Shown here: positions 8,627-17,570 of the stretch, piece by piece
Position numbering within the stretch: position 1 is the stretch's first letter
Layout of the letters: each line of letters opens with the position of its first letter
Assembly: GCA_014695195.1 (NCBI GenBank)
Contig: JACJNW010000011.1
Span: 62,001-126,000 of the forward strand
Length of the DNA stretch: 64,000 nt
From: Cyanobacteria bacterium FACHB-DQ100
Lineage (GTDB): Bacteria; Cyanobacteriota; Cyanobacteriia; Leptolyngbyales; Leptolyngbyaceae
Direction: 5' to 3'
The notes under the pieces: model-generated
Database searches by the model: none
Told to the model about the DNA's origin: nothing
The model's input: the letters and a program-made list of their open reading frames with translations, nothing else
Program-made: the position numbers and the translations under genes

Positions 8627-9319
8627 CTACTGATGCCTAGTGTAACGAATTGGTTTGAGTCCGGTGCGATACCATCGCTGGATTCGCTCCGGTGCAACTC
8701 CTAACAGGTATGCCAATATCACGATTTGATTGACGATCGTTGTTCTGAAAACGCCCATTTTTTGCCAGCGTCGTCCAGATGTCAGGACAGCATGAGGAAC
8801 GATCGCGATTCTTCCCCTTTGTCGTAATCTTCTGACAAATTCAAAATCTTCCATAATCGGCAGGTCTGGAAATCCACCGATCGCGTCAAACGTTTTGCGA
8901 TGCAGAAAGATCGCCTGATCGCCATAAGGAAATTGAAGGTAACGCGATCGTAGGTTGACCCCCCATTGCACCCAACACAATCCCGGTAAAGTCGCATCAA
9001 TAGTTAACTGAAATGCACCCGCGATCGAATTCGATAACGCTTGGTGAATCATTCGATCGAATCCTGGGGGCAATCGTGTATCGGCATGAAGAAACAAGAG
9101 AATCCCTCCGGTTGCGATCGCGGCTCCTGCATTCATTTGTGCGGCGCGACCCGGAATCGAGTGCAAGACTTTAACGCCGTAGGATTTCGCAATTTCAACC
9201 GTTTCGTCTTGGCTTCCACCGTCTACCACAATGATTTCGAGATCAGTCGCTTGAATCGAGAGAATTTTAGGGAGTGCGTTTGCTTCATTTAGAACCGGAA
9301 TGACGATCGAGATTTTCAT
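8627..9319 (-). CDS. GT2-type transferase, TIGR04283-like (rSAM/selenodomain or arsenosugar associated)
   Basis: A 230-residue GT-A glycosyltransferase. The N-terminal SIVIPVLNEA and IIVVDGGSQDET, then LLFLHADTRLP, are the nucleotide-sugar binding and metal-binding (HAD for DxD) segments of the family named transferase 2, rSAM/selenodomain-associated, also called an arsenosugar-biosynthesis glycosyltransferase. The EDFEFVRRLRQRGR segment carries the catalytic acidic residues. Its start codon overlaps the stop of the upstream transferase (9316-9319, ATGA), so the two are translationally coupled. Family names do not prove an arsenic role: no arsM or arsS is seen in the window. Confidence 0.85.
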   Translation of the reverse strand: MKISIVIPVLNEANALPKILSIQATDLEIIVVDGGSQDETVEIAKSYGVKVLHSIPGRAAQMNAGAAIATGGILLFLHADTRLPPGFDRMIHQALSNSIAGAFQLTIDATLPGLCWVQWGVNLRSRYLQFPYGDQAIFLHRKTFDAIGGFPDLPIMEDFEFVRRLRQRGRIAIVPHAVLTSGRRWQKMGVFRTTIVNQIVILAYLLGVAPERIQRWYRTGLKPIRYTRHQ

Positions 9320-9915
9320 GGCAAATGCCGCAAATCTTCAGGGCGATCGATATCATTCAGCGTGGGTAGGAGCGCGATCGATAAATTTAACTGTTTTGCA
9401 ATCTCCAACGTTTGCTGAAATACAAGATTTGTACTCCAGGTAATACCTTGAAAAATACTAGACACAAACTGATTTAATCCAATTAAGTAATATCCACCAT
9501 CCGTTGCAGCACCAATTGATAAATTATAATAGTTTAATTTTAGAAATGCTGTCGTTAATACATCAGCAGTCAAATCAGGACAGTCTGTTCCAACTGCAAC
9601 AACTGATCTTGCACCGGAATCAAACGCGGAATGAAACGCATCGATTAATCGATCGCCCAAATCGCCGGAACACTGCGATCGATACTCCAGGTCATGCCCT
9701 AACCAATCCTGCATTTGGATGAGTGTTCCACCTGTGTAATAAACACAAATTGAGACAGAACGATCGTTTTTCAGCTTGCGGGATTGCGCGATCATTGCTT
9801 CCGTCATCTGTCGATGTAGTGCCGCCGCCCCAACTTCTCCCAAAGCTGGAATCAAACGAGTTTTGGCTTTACCCGGTTCAGGATAGCGTGTGAAAATAAT
9901 TAACTGCTCTTGCAC
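9316..9915 (-). CDS. TIGR04282-like transferase (DUF2064; rSAM/selenodomain or arsenosugar associated)
   Basis: A 199-residue protein with a nucleotidyltransferase-like GT-A fold. It opens with LIIFTRYPEPGKAKTRL, the hallmark of the DUF2064/TIGR04282 family. AVGTDCPDL gives the metal-binding aspartates and GAATDGGYYLIGL the active-site glycine loop. First gene of a two-gene coupled unit with the TIGR04283-type protein. In other bacteria such pairs make glycosylated products near radical SAM genes, and in some cyanobacteria they accompany ArsM/ArsS. The product here is unknown. Confidence 0.85.
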   Translation of the reverse strand: MQEQLIIFTRYPEPGKAKTRLIPALGEVGAAALHRQMTEAMIAQSRKLKNDRSVSICVYYTGGTLIQMQDWLGHDLEYRSQCSGDLGDRLIDAFHSAFDSGARSVVAVGTDCPDLTADVLTTAFLKLNYYNLSIGAATDGGYYLIGLNQFVSSIFQGITWSTNLVFQQTLEIAKQLNLSIALLPTLNDIDRPEDLRHLP

Positions 9916-9921
9916 AAAGAC

Positions 9922-9960
9922 AAAAAAATAGAACTGAGTAGAGTTTCTACCACAGTTCTA
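9922..9960 (-). terminator. Rho-independent terminator of the DUF/COG3650 gene
   Basis: Read leftward, TAGAACTG pairs with CAGTTCTA (outer arms 9953-9960 and 9929-9936), and GTAGA pairs with TCTAC inside after a small asymmetric bulge. Seven T residues follow (A-run 9922-9928 on the plus strand). It stands 20 bases beyond the stop of the gene at 9980-10357. Confidence 0.85.
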
Positions 9961-9979
9961 CAGTGATGGCAAAGAAGAA

Positions 9980-10357
9980 TTACTTCTTCAGCGCGCAACC
10001 GTCCCGAACGGTATTGCCTAAGACCAGCGTAGCCGTGTAGTTATATTTGCGATCGGACATTCCATCGCTACACGCACCCCGTCGAATCACCAAGGTTCCG
10101 CTTGTTCGTCCACGTAGGGGATAAACGCGCACATAGTCTGCGGGTTTTCCTTGAGCACTCAGGGGCGCAACGTAGGGAAACGTTATCTTCTGGGGATCTG
10201 GCGTTTTGTAAGTGATTCCTGTTTTGTCGATCGTCACGTTCCAAAACGGCTCAGTTCCAATCACATTAAAGGATTCGATCGAGCGGGAATTCATTTGAGC
10301 CGTGGCAGGCATCAATGCGAGTAGACTTGCAGCTAAACCAGTCAAAAGGACTTTCAT
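9980..10357 (-). CDS. Exported COG3650-type protein of unknown function
   Basis: A 125-residue protein. Residues 1-20 form a Sec signal peptide (basic MK, hydrophobic LLTGLAASLLALM, cleavage near ATAQ). The mature part has the FxxxGTEPFWNV segment (about 33-41) and a C-terminal CSDGMSDRKY block. Both are features of the COG3650 family, sometimes fused to META-like or lysozyme-inhibitor domains in other bacteria. Two cysteines (in RRGACSDG and RDGCALK) could form a disulphide in the periplasm. No function is known. Monocistronic, with its own terminator. Confidence 0.7.
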   Translation of the reverse strand: MKVLLTGLAASLLALMPATAQMNSRSIESFNVIGTEPFWNVTIDKTGITYKTPDPQKITFPYVAPLSAQGKPADYVRVYPLRGRTSGTLVIRRGACSDGMSDRKYNYTATLVLGNTVRDGCALKK

Positions 10358-10475
10358 TTTCAGGATTAAACTCGATTTGTATTAATCTCTACAAAAGATG
10401 CAATCAGAATTCCAGGCAATTGTTAGCGCTCGATCGAGCTTGTCCATACTGGGGACAACGGATTGAACATGAACT

Positions 10476-11387
10476 ATGGATCTGAGTGTCGTCATCTGCA
10501 CCTACAACGGTGAAGCTCGAATCGGGCAAGTCTTAGACCGACTGCGATCGCAGCTTCACACACAGGCGATCGCTTGGGAAGTTTTAGTGATCGATAACAA
10601 TAGTCGCGACAATACTCAGCAGATTGTTTCAAACTACCCTGAAGTTCGATATATTTTCGAGCCAGAGCAAGGATTAGCGTTTGCACGATCGAGGGCTGTT
10701 CACGAAGCTGCAGGACGCTGGGTTGCCTTTCTCGACGATGACACACTGCCGGATCAAAACTGGGTTGCTCAAGTTGATCGATTTGCTCAAGCGCATCCAG
10801 AAATCGGGGCATTTGGTGGACAAATTCATGCAGAATACGAAGTCGAGCCGCCCCCTAGCGTGAAGAAACTTGCGCCATACTTAGCGATCGTCGAACGTGG
10901 ATCAAAGCCGCATCGGTACGATCGTGTGTTGCCTCCGGGCGCGGGCTTAGTGGTGCAGCGTCAAGCGTGGATCGATGCGGTTCCTGAAAGATTAGTGTTA
11001 GTGGGACGGACGACCACTGCAATGCTTGCCAGTGAAGACATCGAAGCGATTCTGCACATTCAGAACTCCGGGCGCGAGATTTGGTACAACCCGGAAATGC
11101 ACCTATATCACCAGATTCCCCACTGGCGAACGGAGCGATCGTACTTACTCAAATTGATCAAAGGGGTTGGACTCGTTCGCCATCATATTCGGATGTTGCG
11201 ATGGAAGCCTTGGCAGCGTCCCCTTGTGCTTCCCCTGTATGTCTTGAATGATCTCAAGAAAATGGTCGCTTATAAACTCAAGCATCCTCACCAGGAGGAT
11301 TTAGCGATAGCTTGCGAACAACAGTTGCTGATTAGTAGTTTCATCAGCCCCTTCTATCTGTGGCATCGTACGTTTCTTTCTAAATAA
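10476..11387 (+). CDS. Family 2 glycosyltransferase (HpsE-like)
   Basis: A 303-residue GT-A enzyme: SVVICTYNGEARIG at the N-terminus, VLVIDNNSRDNT for nucleotide-sugar binding, and WVAFLDDDTLPD as the DxD metal site near residue 90. SEDIEAILHIQNSG carries the acidic catalytic region. The C-terminal part is basic and hydrophobic and may lie along the membrane. It resembles the cyanobacterial polysaccharide enzymes called HpsE, but that is a low-certainty subfamily call. It precedes the second glycosyltransferase by 23 bases and probably shares a transcript. A role in exopolysaccharide assembly is inferred. Confidence 0.85.
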   Translation: MDLSVVICTYNGEARIGQVLDRLRSQLHTQAIAWEVLVIDNNSRDNTQQIVSNYPEVRYIFEPEQGLAFARSRAVHEAAGRWVAFLDDDTLPDQNWVAQVDRFAQAHPEIGAFGGQIHAEYEVEPPPSVKKLAPYLAIVERGSKPHRYDRVLPPGAGLVVQRQAWIDAVPERLVLVGRTTTAMLASEDIEAILHIQNSGREIWYNPEMHLYHQIPHWRTERSYLLKLIKGVGLVRHHIRMLRWKPWQRPLVLPLYVLNDLKKMVAYKLKHPHQEDLAIACEQQLLISSFISPFYLWHRTFLSK

Positions 11388-11410
11388 CTCCCAAACTACA
11401 GCTTAAGAAA

Positions 11411-13231
11411 ATGATGCAGACGAGCAAGTATTCACCTATTATTTCTGTGATTATTCCAGCATACAATGCTGAGAAAACAATTCGAGAAACAATTGAATCT
11501 GTTTTGAATCAAACCTTTAAGGACTTTGAAGTTGTTGTGGTGAATGATGGTGCAACGGATAAAACTTTAGAGATTGTGCAAAGCATTTGTGATCCTCGAA
11601 TTAAAGTATTTTCTTATGTGAATTCTGGTAAATCGCTCGCTCGCAATCGAGGAATTGAACTCTCAAAAGGTGAATACCTTTCGTTTCTGGATGCTGATGA
11701 TTTGTGGACACCAGATAAATTAGAAGAACAGTGGAAGGCACTTCAAAATCATCCAGAAGCAGATGTGACTTATAGTTGGACAAATTTTATTGATGGTGCA
11801 GGCAATCTCCGATACCAAGGAGCACGTTACGGAAATGCAGAGAATATTTATCGCAAATTATTAGTCAAAAACTGTTTTGGAAGTGGCTCTAATATCTTAG
11901 TTAGGCGTAGTGCGATCGCGCAAATGTCTTTCCATTTTGATCCATCCCTTCCTAATGCGGAAGATTGGGATTTTTACATTCGACTTGCTGCTCAATTCAA
12001 ATTCGTTTGTGTTCCAAAATATCAAATTCTCTATCGAACCCATAACGGCTCCTCCTCGTTTAATATTCAGGCATCAGAAGCCGCTTGTTTAAAGATTATT
12101 GATCGTGCCTTTAAACAAGCACCCGATTCTTTGCGGTATTTGAGAAAAGATACGCTTGCAGCGCTTTATACCTATTACGCGCATCGAGTTTTGGCTAACC
12201 CTTCCAAACGCTCGAATGCAGTCTCAGCTTTCCGTTATTTGCGGCTCGCAGTTCATCATGACTCTGTCGCACCTCAAACCATATTGCGGCTTTTGCTTAA
12301 GATTTTCATTGTTCTTTTACTCCCCGTTCCACTCTCCAGAATGATGATTAAAAAACTATCTCAACGGGATTCTAGTCAAAATTTTCGACCAAACAAAACG
12401 AGTAATCTTACTCAATTAAAGATGGCGATCGGAAAAGCTTTGATCATTGCTTATAAAGAATCTACTCAACAACTAGAAGAAGCGCTCACATCAGAAGGAT
12501 TTTGTTGTGAAGTAGTGCGACAAGAGGACAAACCCGAATACCAAGATTTCGCTTCGATTCATCGCTGTATGTTGAATCATCGGCAAGCCTGGGAGAAAGC
12601 GGCTCAAGCTTCCCATCCGACTTTAATCGTTGAATCAGATTTTGTGCCCGTGGTAGGTATGGGATCTCTTTCAGCTCCTTTTAATTTAGATCAGAAAAAT
12701 GTAGGAATAGCTTGGTTATATACCTGTGCCCCACAACTTTATTCCGTAACACCCGAAGGCTATGGAGAAGGCTTTTCGACCGCATTAGTTGCCTATGTTG
12801 TTACTCCTGAAGGTGCAAAGAGTCTGTGTGAAAGCTTTGTAGAAGAAATCACCGAAAAATATGGTGCAAGCTATCACAATTTTGATTCTCAAATTGATAA
12901 TTACTTGCGACGAAAAGGCTTCAAAAATTACATTCCATTTCGCAATTATGGCGAACATGGGGGTAAATCTAATCCCGAACATCGTCGCAATGGAATGAGC
13001 GGCATTCATCACGCTGATTTACTCTACGGCAAATTAGCGTTTCTACCACCGTTTCTAGTCGATCAGGCGAATCCTCAACTCAAATTGATCCACGTACGAT
13101 CGAAAGCACGACTTAAGGGAATGGCTCGCTTGTTGCTGGGTAAGTATTTACGTCCTGCGATCGTTCGGCGATCAAGCACACCCTTTCGATTAATCAAATT
13201 TGCAGTCAGCAGGCATTTCCAGGCTCATTGA
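11411..13231 (+). CDS. Two-domain glycosyltransferase: GT2 plus GT25-like
   Basis: A 606-residue fusion. Residues about 10-230 are a GT2 domain (SVIIPAYNAEKTI, VVVNDGATDKT, LSFLDADDLW with the DxD). After a helical linker (about 230-335), residues about 338-550 resemble family 25 LPS-type transferases: KALIIAYKES, a SIHRCMLNHRQAW segment, LIVESDF where GT25 usually has LEDD, VVTPEGAKSL, and FDSQIDNYL. The two domains may add successive sugars. The gene is visibly more AT-rich than the gene before it, which suggests acquisition, but frame and length are intact. The true start could be either of the two adjacent ATGs at 11411 or 11414. Confidence 0.8.
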   Translation: MMQTSKYSPIISVIIPAYNAEKTIRETIESVLNQTFKDFEVVVVNDGATDKTLEIVQSICDPRIKVFSYVNSGKSLARNRGIELSKGEYLSFLDADDLWTPDKLEEQWKALQNHPEADVTYSWTNFIDGAGNLRYQGARYGNAENIYRKLLVKNCFGSGSNILVRRSAIAQMSFHFDPSLPNAEDWDFYIRLAAQFKFVCVPKYQILYRTHNGSSSFNIQASEAACLKIIDRAFKQAPDSLRYLRKDTLAALYTYYAHRVLANPSKRSNAVSAFRYLRLAVHHDSVAPQTILRLLLKIFIVLLLPVPLSRMMIKKLSQRDSSQNFRPNKTSNLTQLKMAIGKALIIAYKESTQQLEEALTSEGFCCEVVRQEDKPEYQDFASIHRCMLNHRQAWEKAAQASHPTLIVESDFVPVVGMGSLSAPFNLDQKNVGIAWLYTCAPQLYSVTPEGYGEGFSTALVAYVVTPEGAKSLCESFVEEITEKYGASYHNFDSQIDNYLRRKGFKNYIPFRNYGEHGGKSNPEHRRNGMSGIHHADLLYGKLAFLPPFLVDQANPQLKLIHVRSKARLKGMARLLLGKYLRPAIVRRSSTPFRLIKFAVSRHFQAH

Positions 13232-13254
13232 TATCTCAATCTGCTTCGACTCTC

Positions 13255-14172
13255 CTAGTTTCGGTGATTATTGTTGTAATGGATTCTTGCACCAGCCCAT
13301 TGCAGCTTTTCACGCAGAGTTTTGTAGTAGGAATAGTCCTCACGCAATACGATGAAGTGGGCTTCTTCCTCCGCCATCCGAATGTCTACTCGCTGACCTG
13401 GCCAAATTGGAGTTGCTAACACGCCATCCATCCAAAGCTTTGTACTTAAATCATAGTCAGCCAAGGGCCAAATACTCACTACTGATCCAGGTGGAATCAC
13501 GATCGGACGACTCGATAAGCTCAACGGACAAATCGGCGTAATTGCGATCGCTGACATTCCCGGATGAATAATCGGACCATTTGCCGCAACTGTATAACAG
13601 GTTGATCCGGTCGGCGTAGACACAATTAATCCATCCCCCTGATATTGATCAACCACTTCGCCATCAATTTCCATTTCTAGAACCGAAGTGATCATGCGAT
13701 CGGCGGAAGCTGGTTTAATACACATATCATTCAAAGCAAGATAGCGATCGCTCACAGGCTCTAAATTCGTGCGATTGCCCTCATGCAAGGTTGCCTGAAG
13801 CATCATCCGTTTCTGTACTGCAAATCGATCTGCCTCTAACCGATCCCAAATCGTCTCGCTGTTAAAGTCATCTGGTGATTCGGTCAGAAATCCTAAATGA
13901 CCACCGACATTGACTGCCAAAATTGGGATACGATCGGCTGCCAAATTCCGAGCCGCAGACAGCGCAGTCCCATCGCCACCGAGAATTACAGCAAGATCGA
14001 TCGGGGGTGCAACGGAAGCCAAGAACACCGGATACGGATTATCTTTCGGTCCGCTTGGTCCTAGTAAAACGTGACATCCTCGCTTTTCTAGAGCCTGAGC
14101 GCAATTTTCTGCCCATCGCTTACTCAATGGGTCGCCGGATTTGTGAACAATTAGAACTTGTTTTAGCTGCAC
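13255..14172 (-). CDS. nadK: NAD kinase
   Basis: A 305-residue protein that phosphorylates NAD to NADP using ATP or polyphosphate. Motifs: LGGDGTALSAARNL (GGDG active site), NVGGHLGFLTE, and the C-terminal Gly-rich TPTGSTCYTVAANG block. I start at GTG 14172 (VQLKQVLIVHKSGD), which matches the family N-terminus and length; a longer frame from GTG 14199 adds nine residues of no family likeness. Cyanobacteria typically have two NAD kinases, and this resembles the second (PpnK2-like) type. It converges on the glycosyltransferase with 23 bases between stops. Confidence 0.92.
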   Translation of the reverse strand: MQLKQVLIVHKSGDPLSKRWAENCAQALEKRGCHVLLGPSGPKDNPYPVFLASVAPPIDLAVILGGDGTALSAARNLAADRIPILAVNVGGHLGFLTESPDDFNSETIWDRLEADRFAVQKRMMLQATLHEGNRTNLEPVSDRYLALNDMCIKPASADRMITSVLEMEIDGEVVDQYQGDGLIVSTPTGSTCYTVAANGPIIHPGMSAIAITPICPLSLSSRPIVIPPGSVVSIWPLADYDLSTKLWMDGVLATPIWPGQRVDIRMAEEEAHFIVLREDYSYYKTLREKLQWAGARIHYNNNHRN

Positions 14173-14358
14173 AACGATCGAGAATCGATAAAAAAGCACC
14201 CCTAAATGCTAATTCAAATGTGAAAACGATTTACGCTTTTGACGGATTAACGGACCGATCGAGCGTAAGCGATCGCGCTAAAAACGCTTCATAAGAATTT
14301 TGCTCTAGCTCTAGAGTTGGTCGCTGAATTCAGTGCTTGCAACTGGGCAAACTCAAAT

Positions 14359-14389
14359 AAAAAAGAGATGCAGCCTAAACCACATCTCT
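14359..14389 (-). terminator. Terminator of the ndhAIGE operon
   Basis: Read leftward, AGAGATG pairs with CATCTCT (arms 14383-14389 and 14364-14370) and is followed by a T-run (A residues 14359-14364 on the plus strand). It stands just past the ndhE stop. Confidence 0.8.
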
Positions 14390-14411
14390 CTTCAAAAACA
14401 CGGAATGTAAT

Positions 14412-14717
14412 TTACCACTTGAGCAGATTGAATTGCTCCATATCTACCGTGTCTCGGTTCCGATAAATCGCAAGCACGATCGCCAAGCCAACCGCCGCTT
14501 CCGCAGCCGCGATCGTAATCACAAAAACGGTAAAAATCTGACCCTTGATTTGCTGCGGATCAAGATAGTTAGAAAACGCCATCAAATTGAGATTGACCGC
14601 ATTTAACATTAGCTCGATCGACATCAATACCCGCACCGCATTCCGGCTCGTCACCAAACCATAAATGCCAACGCAGAATAACGCCGCCGCAATCAGTAAG
14701 AAATATTGAAGTTGCAT
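14412..14717 (-). CDS. ndhE: NDH-1 subunit NdhE (4L/K)
   Basis: A 101-residue, three-helix membrane protein of the photosynthetic NDH-1 complex, homologous to NuoK. It opens [20 protein letters not shown] and has the conserved [20 protein letters not shown] with membrane-embedded glutamates on the proton path; the third helix is [21 protein letters not shown]-1 transfers electrons from ferredoxin to plastoquinone in thylakoids and serves cyclic flow, respiration and CO2 uptake. Last gene of ndhA-I-G-E, 11 bases after ndhG, followed by a terminator. Confidence 0.96.
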   Translation of the reverse strand: MQLQYFLLIAAALFCVGIYGLVTSRNAVRVLMSIELMLNAVNLNLMAFSNYLDPQQIKGQIFTVFVITIAAAEAAVGLAIVLAIYRNRDTVDMEQFNLLKW

Positions 14718-14728
14718 CGGGGAAGTCC

Positions 14729-15334
14729 TTAGTTTTCAAGATTGCTTTGACCGGCGGGGGTCAGTTCACGCGGACGCTCTGGCAAAGTCAAAGCTGTAGT
14801 TCCAGCCAATTCGTCGGCTTCAGGGATGAACTCGCGACGAGCCAGTACGATCGCACCAATCAGCGCCATCAGCAGCAAGACCGAAGCCAACTCAAACGGC
14901 AGCAGAAAATCGCTGAAGAAGTGAAGGCCGATCGTAATAATCGAGCTTTCAACTGGAACGGCTGTAGAAATCGCCCAGGGAGTTGTGACCACCATCGCAC
15001 TCAGCAGGGCAAAAATTCCAGCGCAAACAAGTGCAGTCGCAGCCCGACGAATCCAAGATTTCGCCATCGGCTTAAAGGCTTCCCGCTTGTTCACGAGCAT
15101 AATCGCAAACAGAATCAGAACGTTGACCGCTCCCACGTAAATCAACACTTGAGCCGCTGCAACGAAGTCTGCATTCAACAGCAGATATAATCCAGCAATG
15201 CTGATGAATACTCCACCCAGCAGGAAGGCGGAATACACCACATTTTCGAGAAGCACAACGCCAATTGCAGATCCCAGCATCATTGCTGTCAGGATCGCGA
15301 ACGACACAATTTGAACACCTTCCGCTAAATTCAC
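14729..15334 (-). CDS. ndhG: NDH-1 subunit NdhG (6/J)
   Basis: A 201-residue membrane protein homologous to NuoJ, with five hydrophobic helices in residues 5-165. The third helix region ([20 protein letters not shown]) is the conserved pi-bulge-type segment of this subunit. The soluble tail after residue 170 ([18 protein letters not shown]) is usual for cyanobacterial NdhG. It sits between ndhI and ndhE in the operon, 59 bases after ndhI. Confidence 0.95.
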   Translation of the reverse strand: MNLAEGVQIVSFAILTAMMLGSAIGVVLLENVVYSAFLLGGVFISIAGLYLLLNADFVAAAQVLIYVGAVNVLILFAIMLVNKREAFKPMAKSWIRRAATALVCAGIFALLSAMVVTTPWAISTAVPVESSIITIGLHFFSDFLLPFELASVLLLMALIGAIVLARREFIPEADELAGTTALTLPERPRELTPAGQSNLEN

Positions 15335-15393
15335 GGTTCTCTCTCCTAAATATCAGACAAGAGACGCGATCGAGTACGTCTCTGTAAGGTCAA

Positions 15394-15975
15394 CTACGAC
15401 CCTTTTTCGACAATCTCTTCCGGGCGAGACCCCGCACGGCGCGACCCTGCCGGAAGATCGTGCGGCTCGTTCACACCTTTAGGGAGGTAAGCAAACTCGC
15501 GCAACGGAGTCACCATCGGATCGTTCGTCACCTTGTAAGGCAAACGACCGAGCGCAACATTATCGTAGTTGAGTTCGTGTCGATCGTAGGTAGACAGTTC
15601 GTATTCTTCGGTCATTGACAGACAGTTCGTCGGGCAATATTCCACACAGTTGCCACAGAAGATACAAACGCCGAAATCAATACTGTAGTGATTCAGCTTC
15701 TTCTTCTTCGTTTCTTTGTTGAACTCCCAATCCACTACAGGTAAGTTGATTGGGCACACCCGGACGCAGACTTCGCAAGCAATACACTTATCAAATTCAA
15801 AGTGAATCCGTCCTCGGAATCGCTCTGAAAGAATCAGCTTTTCGTAAGGGTACTGAACCGTGATCGGGCGACGGCGCATATGATCGAAGGTCACAGATAA
15901 CCCTTGACCAATATATTTACCCGCCTGGATCGCCTCTTTTGTATAGTCACCGACTTGTTTGAGAAATTTCAGCAT
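15394..15975 (-). CDS. ndhI: NDH-1 subunit NdhI (two [4Fe-4S] clusters)
   Basis: A 193-residue ferredoxin-like subunit on the cytoplasmic arm of NDH-1. Two canonical cluster motifs are visible: [12 protein letters not shown] at about 62-73 and [12 protein letters not shown] at about 104-115. They form the N6a/N6b-type [4Fe-4S] pair that passes electrons toward plastoquinone. The start [15 protein letters not shown] is the family N-terminus. It lies 24 bases downstream of ndhA. Confidence 0.97.
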   Translation of the reverse strand: MLKFLKQVGDYTKEAIQAGKYIGQGLSVTFDHMRRRPITVQYPYEKLILSERFRGRIHFEFDKCIACEVCVRVCPINLPVVDWEFNKETKKKKLNHYSIDFGVCIFCGNCVEYCPTNCLSMTEEYELSTYDRHELNYDNVALGRLPYKVTNDPMVTPLREFAYLPKGVNEPHDLPAGSRRAGSRPEEIVEKGS

Positions 15976-15999
15976 GAAGTGTTCTCCAAGGGTTAGAGG

Positions 16000-17118
16000 T
16001 TAGCCGCCAAATGCGACCGGAAATGCAAGTTTCAAGCCTGCAGTAACCAGCAGGTTTACCAACGAAACAGGAAGTAAGAATTTCCAACCGAGATCAAGCA
16101 GTTGGTCAATCCGCACACGGGGCACAGTCCACCGCATCAAGATCGCGAGGAACACGAGGAAGTACGCTTTCAGAATTGTGGTTCCAATCCCGATCGAGGC
16201 AAAGATCAATTGCAGCCAAGGCGTATTCTCAGGAATGCCAATCAGACCCGAAATGTACGGCAGCGACACTGGAAACTCCCAGCCACCGAGGTAAAGCACC
16301 GCAAATAGCAGCGCAGACAGCGTCAGGTTGACATAAGACCCCAAGTAAAAGAGCGCAAACTTCATCCCCGAATATTCGGTTTGATAGCCTGCAACGAGTT
16401 CTTCTTCTGCTTCGGGTAAGTCAAAGGGGATCCGCTCACATTCTGCTAATGCTGCAATCCAGAAAATGATAAATCCGACGGGTTGCCGCCAAATATTCCA
16501 GCCAAGAATGCCGTAACCCGCTTGCTGATTTACGATATCGACGGTGCTGAGCGAGTTCGACATCATTACGACTGCTAAGACGGAGAGCGCTAACGGCAGT
16601 TCATAACTAATCGACTGTGCGGCAGCACGTAGTCCACCCAAGAGCGAATACTTATTATTCGAGGCATAGCCCGACATCAGAAGCCCGATCGGAGCCACGC
16701 TAGAGAGTGCAATCCACAAAAAGATGCCTAAGCCAACATCGGTAATTTGTAAATTTTGTCCAAATGGGAGAATGAGGTAGGACAAGAAGACGGGAATCAC
16801 AACGATCGCAGGCCCCAGCGTAAACAGCAGCTTGTCTGCTTTGGACGGAACCACATCTTCTTTGAATACCAGTTTCAATCCGTCCGCCAACGGTGCAAGG
16901 ACACCGAGCGGGCCGATAAATTCAGGGCCGATCCGCTGTTGAGCGGCGGCTGAGATTTTCCGCTCTAGCCACACCACGACCAAGACACTGACCGTTGCTG
17001 CAACCAGCATGATCAGCATCGGCAATGGCATCCAGAGGGCTTTGGCTGCCCCGGCAGGAATGCCAAGGCTCTGCACAGTTTCAATAAAGGTTCCTTGAAG
17101 GTCAATTCCTGGATTCAT
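16000..17118 (-). CDS. ndhA: NDH-1 subunit NdhA (1/H)
   Basis: A 372-residue polytopic subunit with about eight membrane helices, homologous to NuoH. It forms the quinone cavity at the junction of the arms. Conserved loops are visible: [19 protein letters not shown] after the first helix and [20 protein letters not shown] in the middle, with the acidic cluster near the quinone channel. I start at ATG 17118 ([16 protein letters not shown]), the cyanobacterial N-terminus. The open frame extends 25 residues further upstream without family likeness. First gene of ndhA-I-G-E. Confidence 0.95.
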   Translation of the reverse strand: MNPGIDLQGTFIETVQSLGIPAGAAKALWMPLPMLIMLVAATVSVLVVVWLERKISAAAQQRIGPEFIGPLGVLAPLADGLKLVFKEDVVPSKADKLLFTLGPAIVVIPVFLSYLILPFGQNLQITDVGLGIFLWIALSSVAPIGLLMSGYASNNKYSLLGGLRAAAQSISYELPLALSVLAVVMMSNSLSTVDIVNQQAGYGILGWNIWRQPVGFIIFWIAALAECERIPFDLPEAEEELVAGYQTEYSGMKFALFYLGSYVNLTLSALLFAVLYLGGWEFPVSLPYISGLIGIPENTPWLQLIFASIGIGTTILKAYFLVFLAILMRWTVPRVRIDQLLDLGWKFLLPVSLVNLLVTAGLKLAFPVAFGG

Positions 17119-17346
17119 GGTTCCCGACTCGTAGGAAGGCAGTTGAGGCAGGTCGATCACTCTCCATACATGAAGAATTATTGATGCACTCAACGTCTTT
17201 CAGTATAGCGGTCTCGATGGAACCGAAACGCATCGAACTCCCGAATTTATGGCGTTTTGAGCTATCAAAGTATCCAATGAGACGGATTGACTCAACTGAA
17301 TATTCATCTAAAGAACGATCGCAATTCTTCTATATCAATCTTAACT

Positions 17347-17393
17347 GCGGGGAGTAGGAAGTGGGGTATTTCTCTCTACTTCCTACTCCCCGC
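17347..17393. repeat. Perfect 16-bp palindromic repeat with GGGGAGTAGG motif
   Basis: Arms 17347-17362 and 17378-17393 are perfectly complementary around a 15-base loop. The arm sequence (GCGGGGAGTAGGAAGT) contains the GGGAGTAGG-type heptamer common in cyanobacterial intergenic repeats. It is probably one of these dispersed palindromic elements; it has no T-run to mark it as a terminator. Confidence 0.75.
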
Positions 17394-17451
17394 CCCACAC
17401 TTCTATTGTCGTTCAAATTGACCGTAATAAATTCAGCTTCCATGAAAGAAA

Positions 17452-17476
17452 CCCTCAGAAGCAAGATTCCTGAGGG
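17452..17476 (-). terminator. Probable gltA terminator
   Basis: Read leftward, CCCTCAG (17470-17476 complement) pairs with CTGAGGG (17452-17458 complement) with an 11-base loop, followed by TTTCTTTC. It lies about 95 bases beyond the gltA stop. Confidence 0.65.
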
Positions 17477-17570
17477 CTGGAGTTCCTGAAAATCGTCACG
17501 TAGATATCCTTGCAAGGGTTAGCCAAATCCACAAGAGGGGTCTGACCCATCATTTCGATTTATGCAAACT

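Larger units (their letters stand above)
17119..17570. other. Intergenic region upstream of ndhA with two hairpins
   Basis: It holds the ndhA promoter region near its left end, the 16-bp perfect hairpin at 17347-17393 and the gltA terminator at 17452-17476, both described separately. A 61-codon frame across 17330-17515 runs through both hairpins and is not a gene. Confidence 0.6.

Noticed and set aside
17330-17515. 61-codon leftward frame between gltA and ndhA
   Set aside because: It spans a palindromic repeat and a terminator hairpin.
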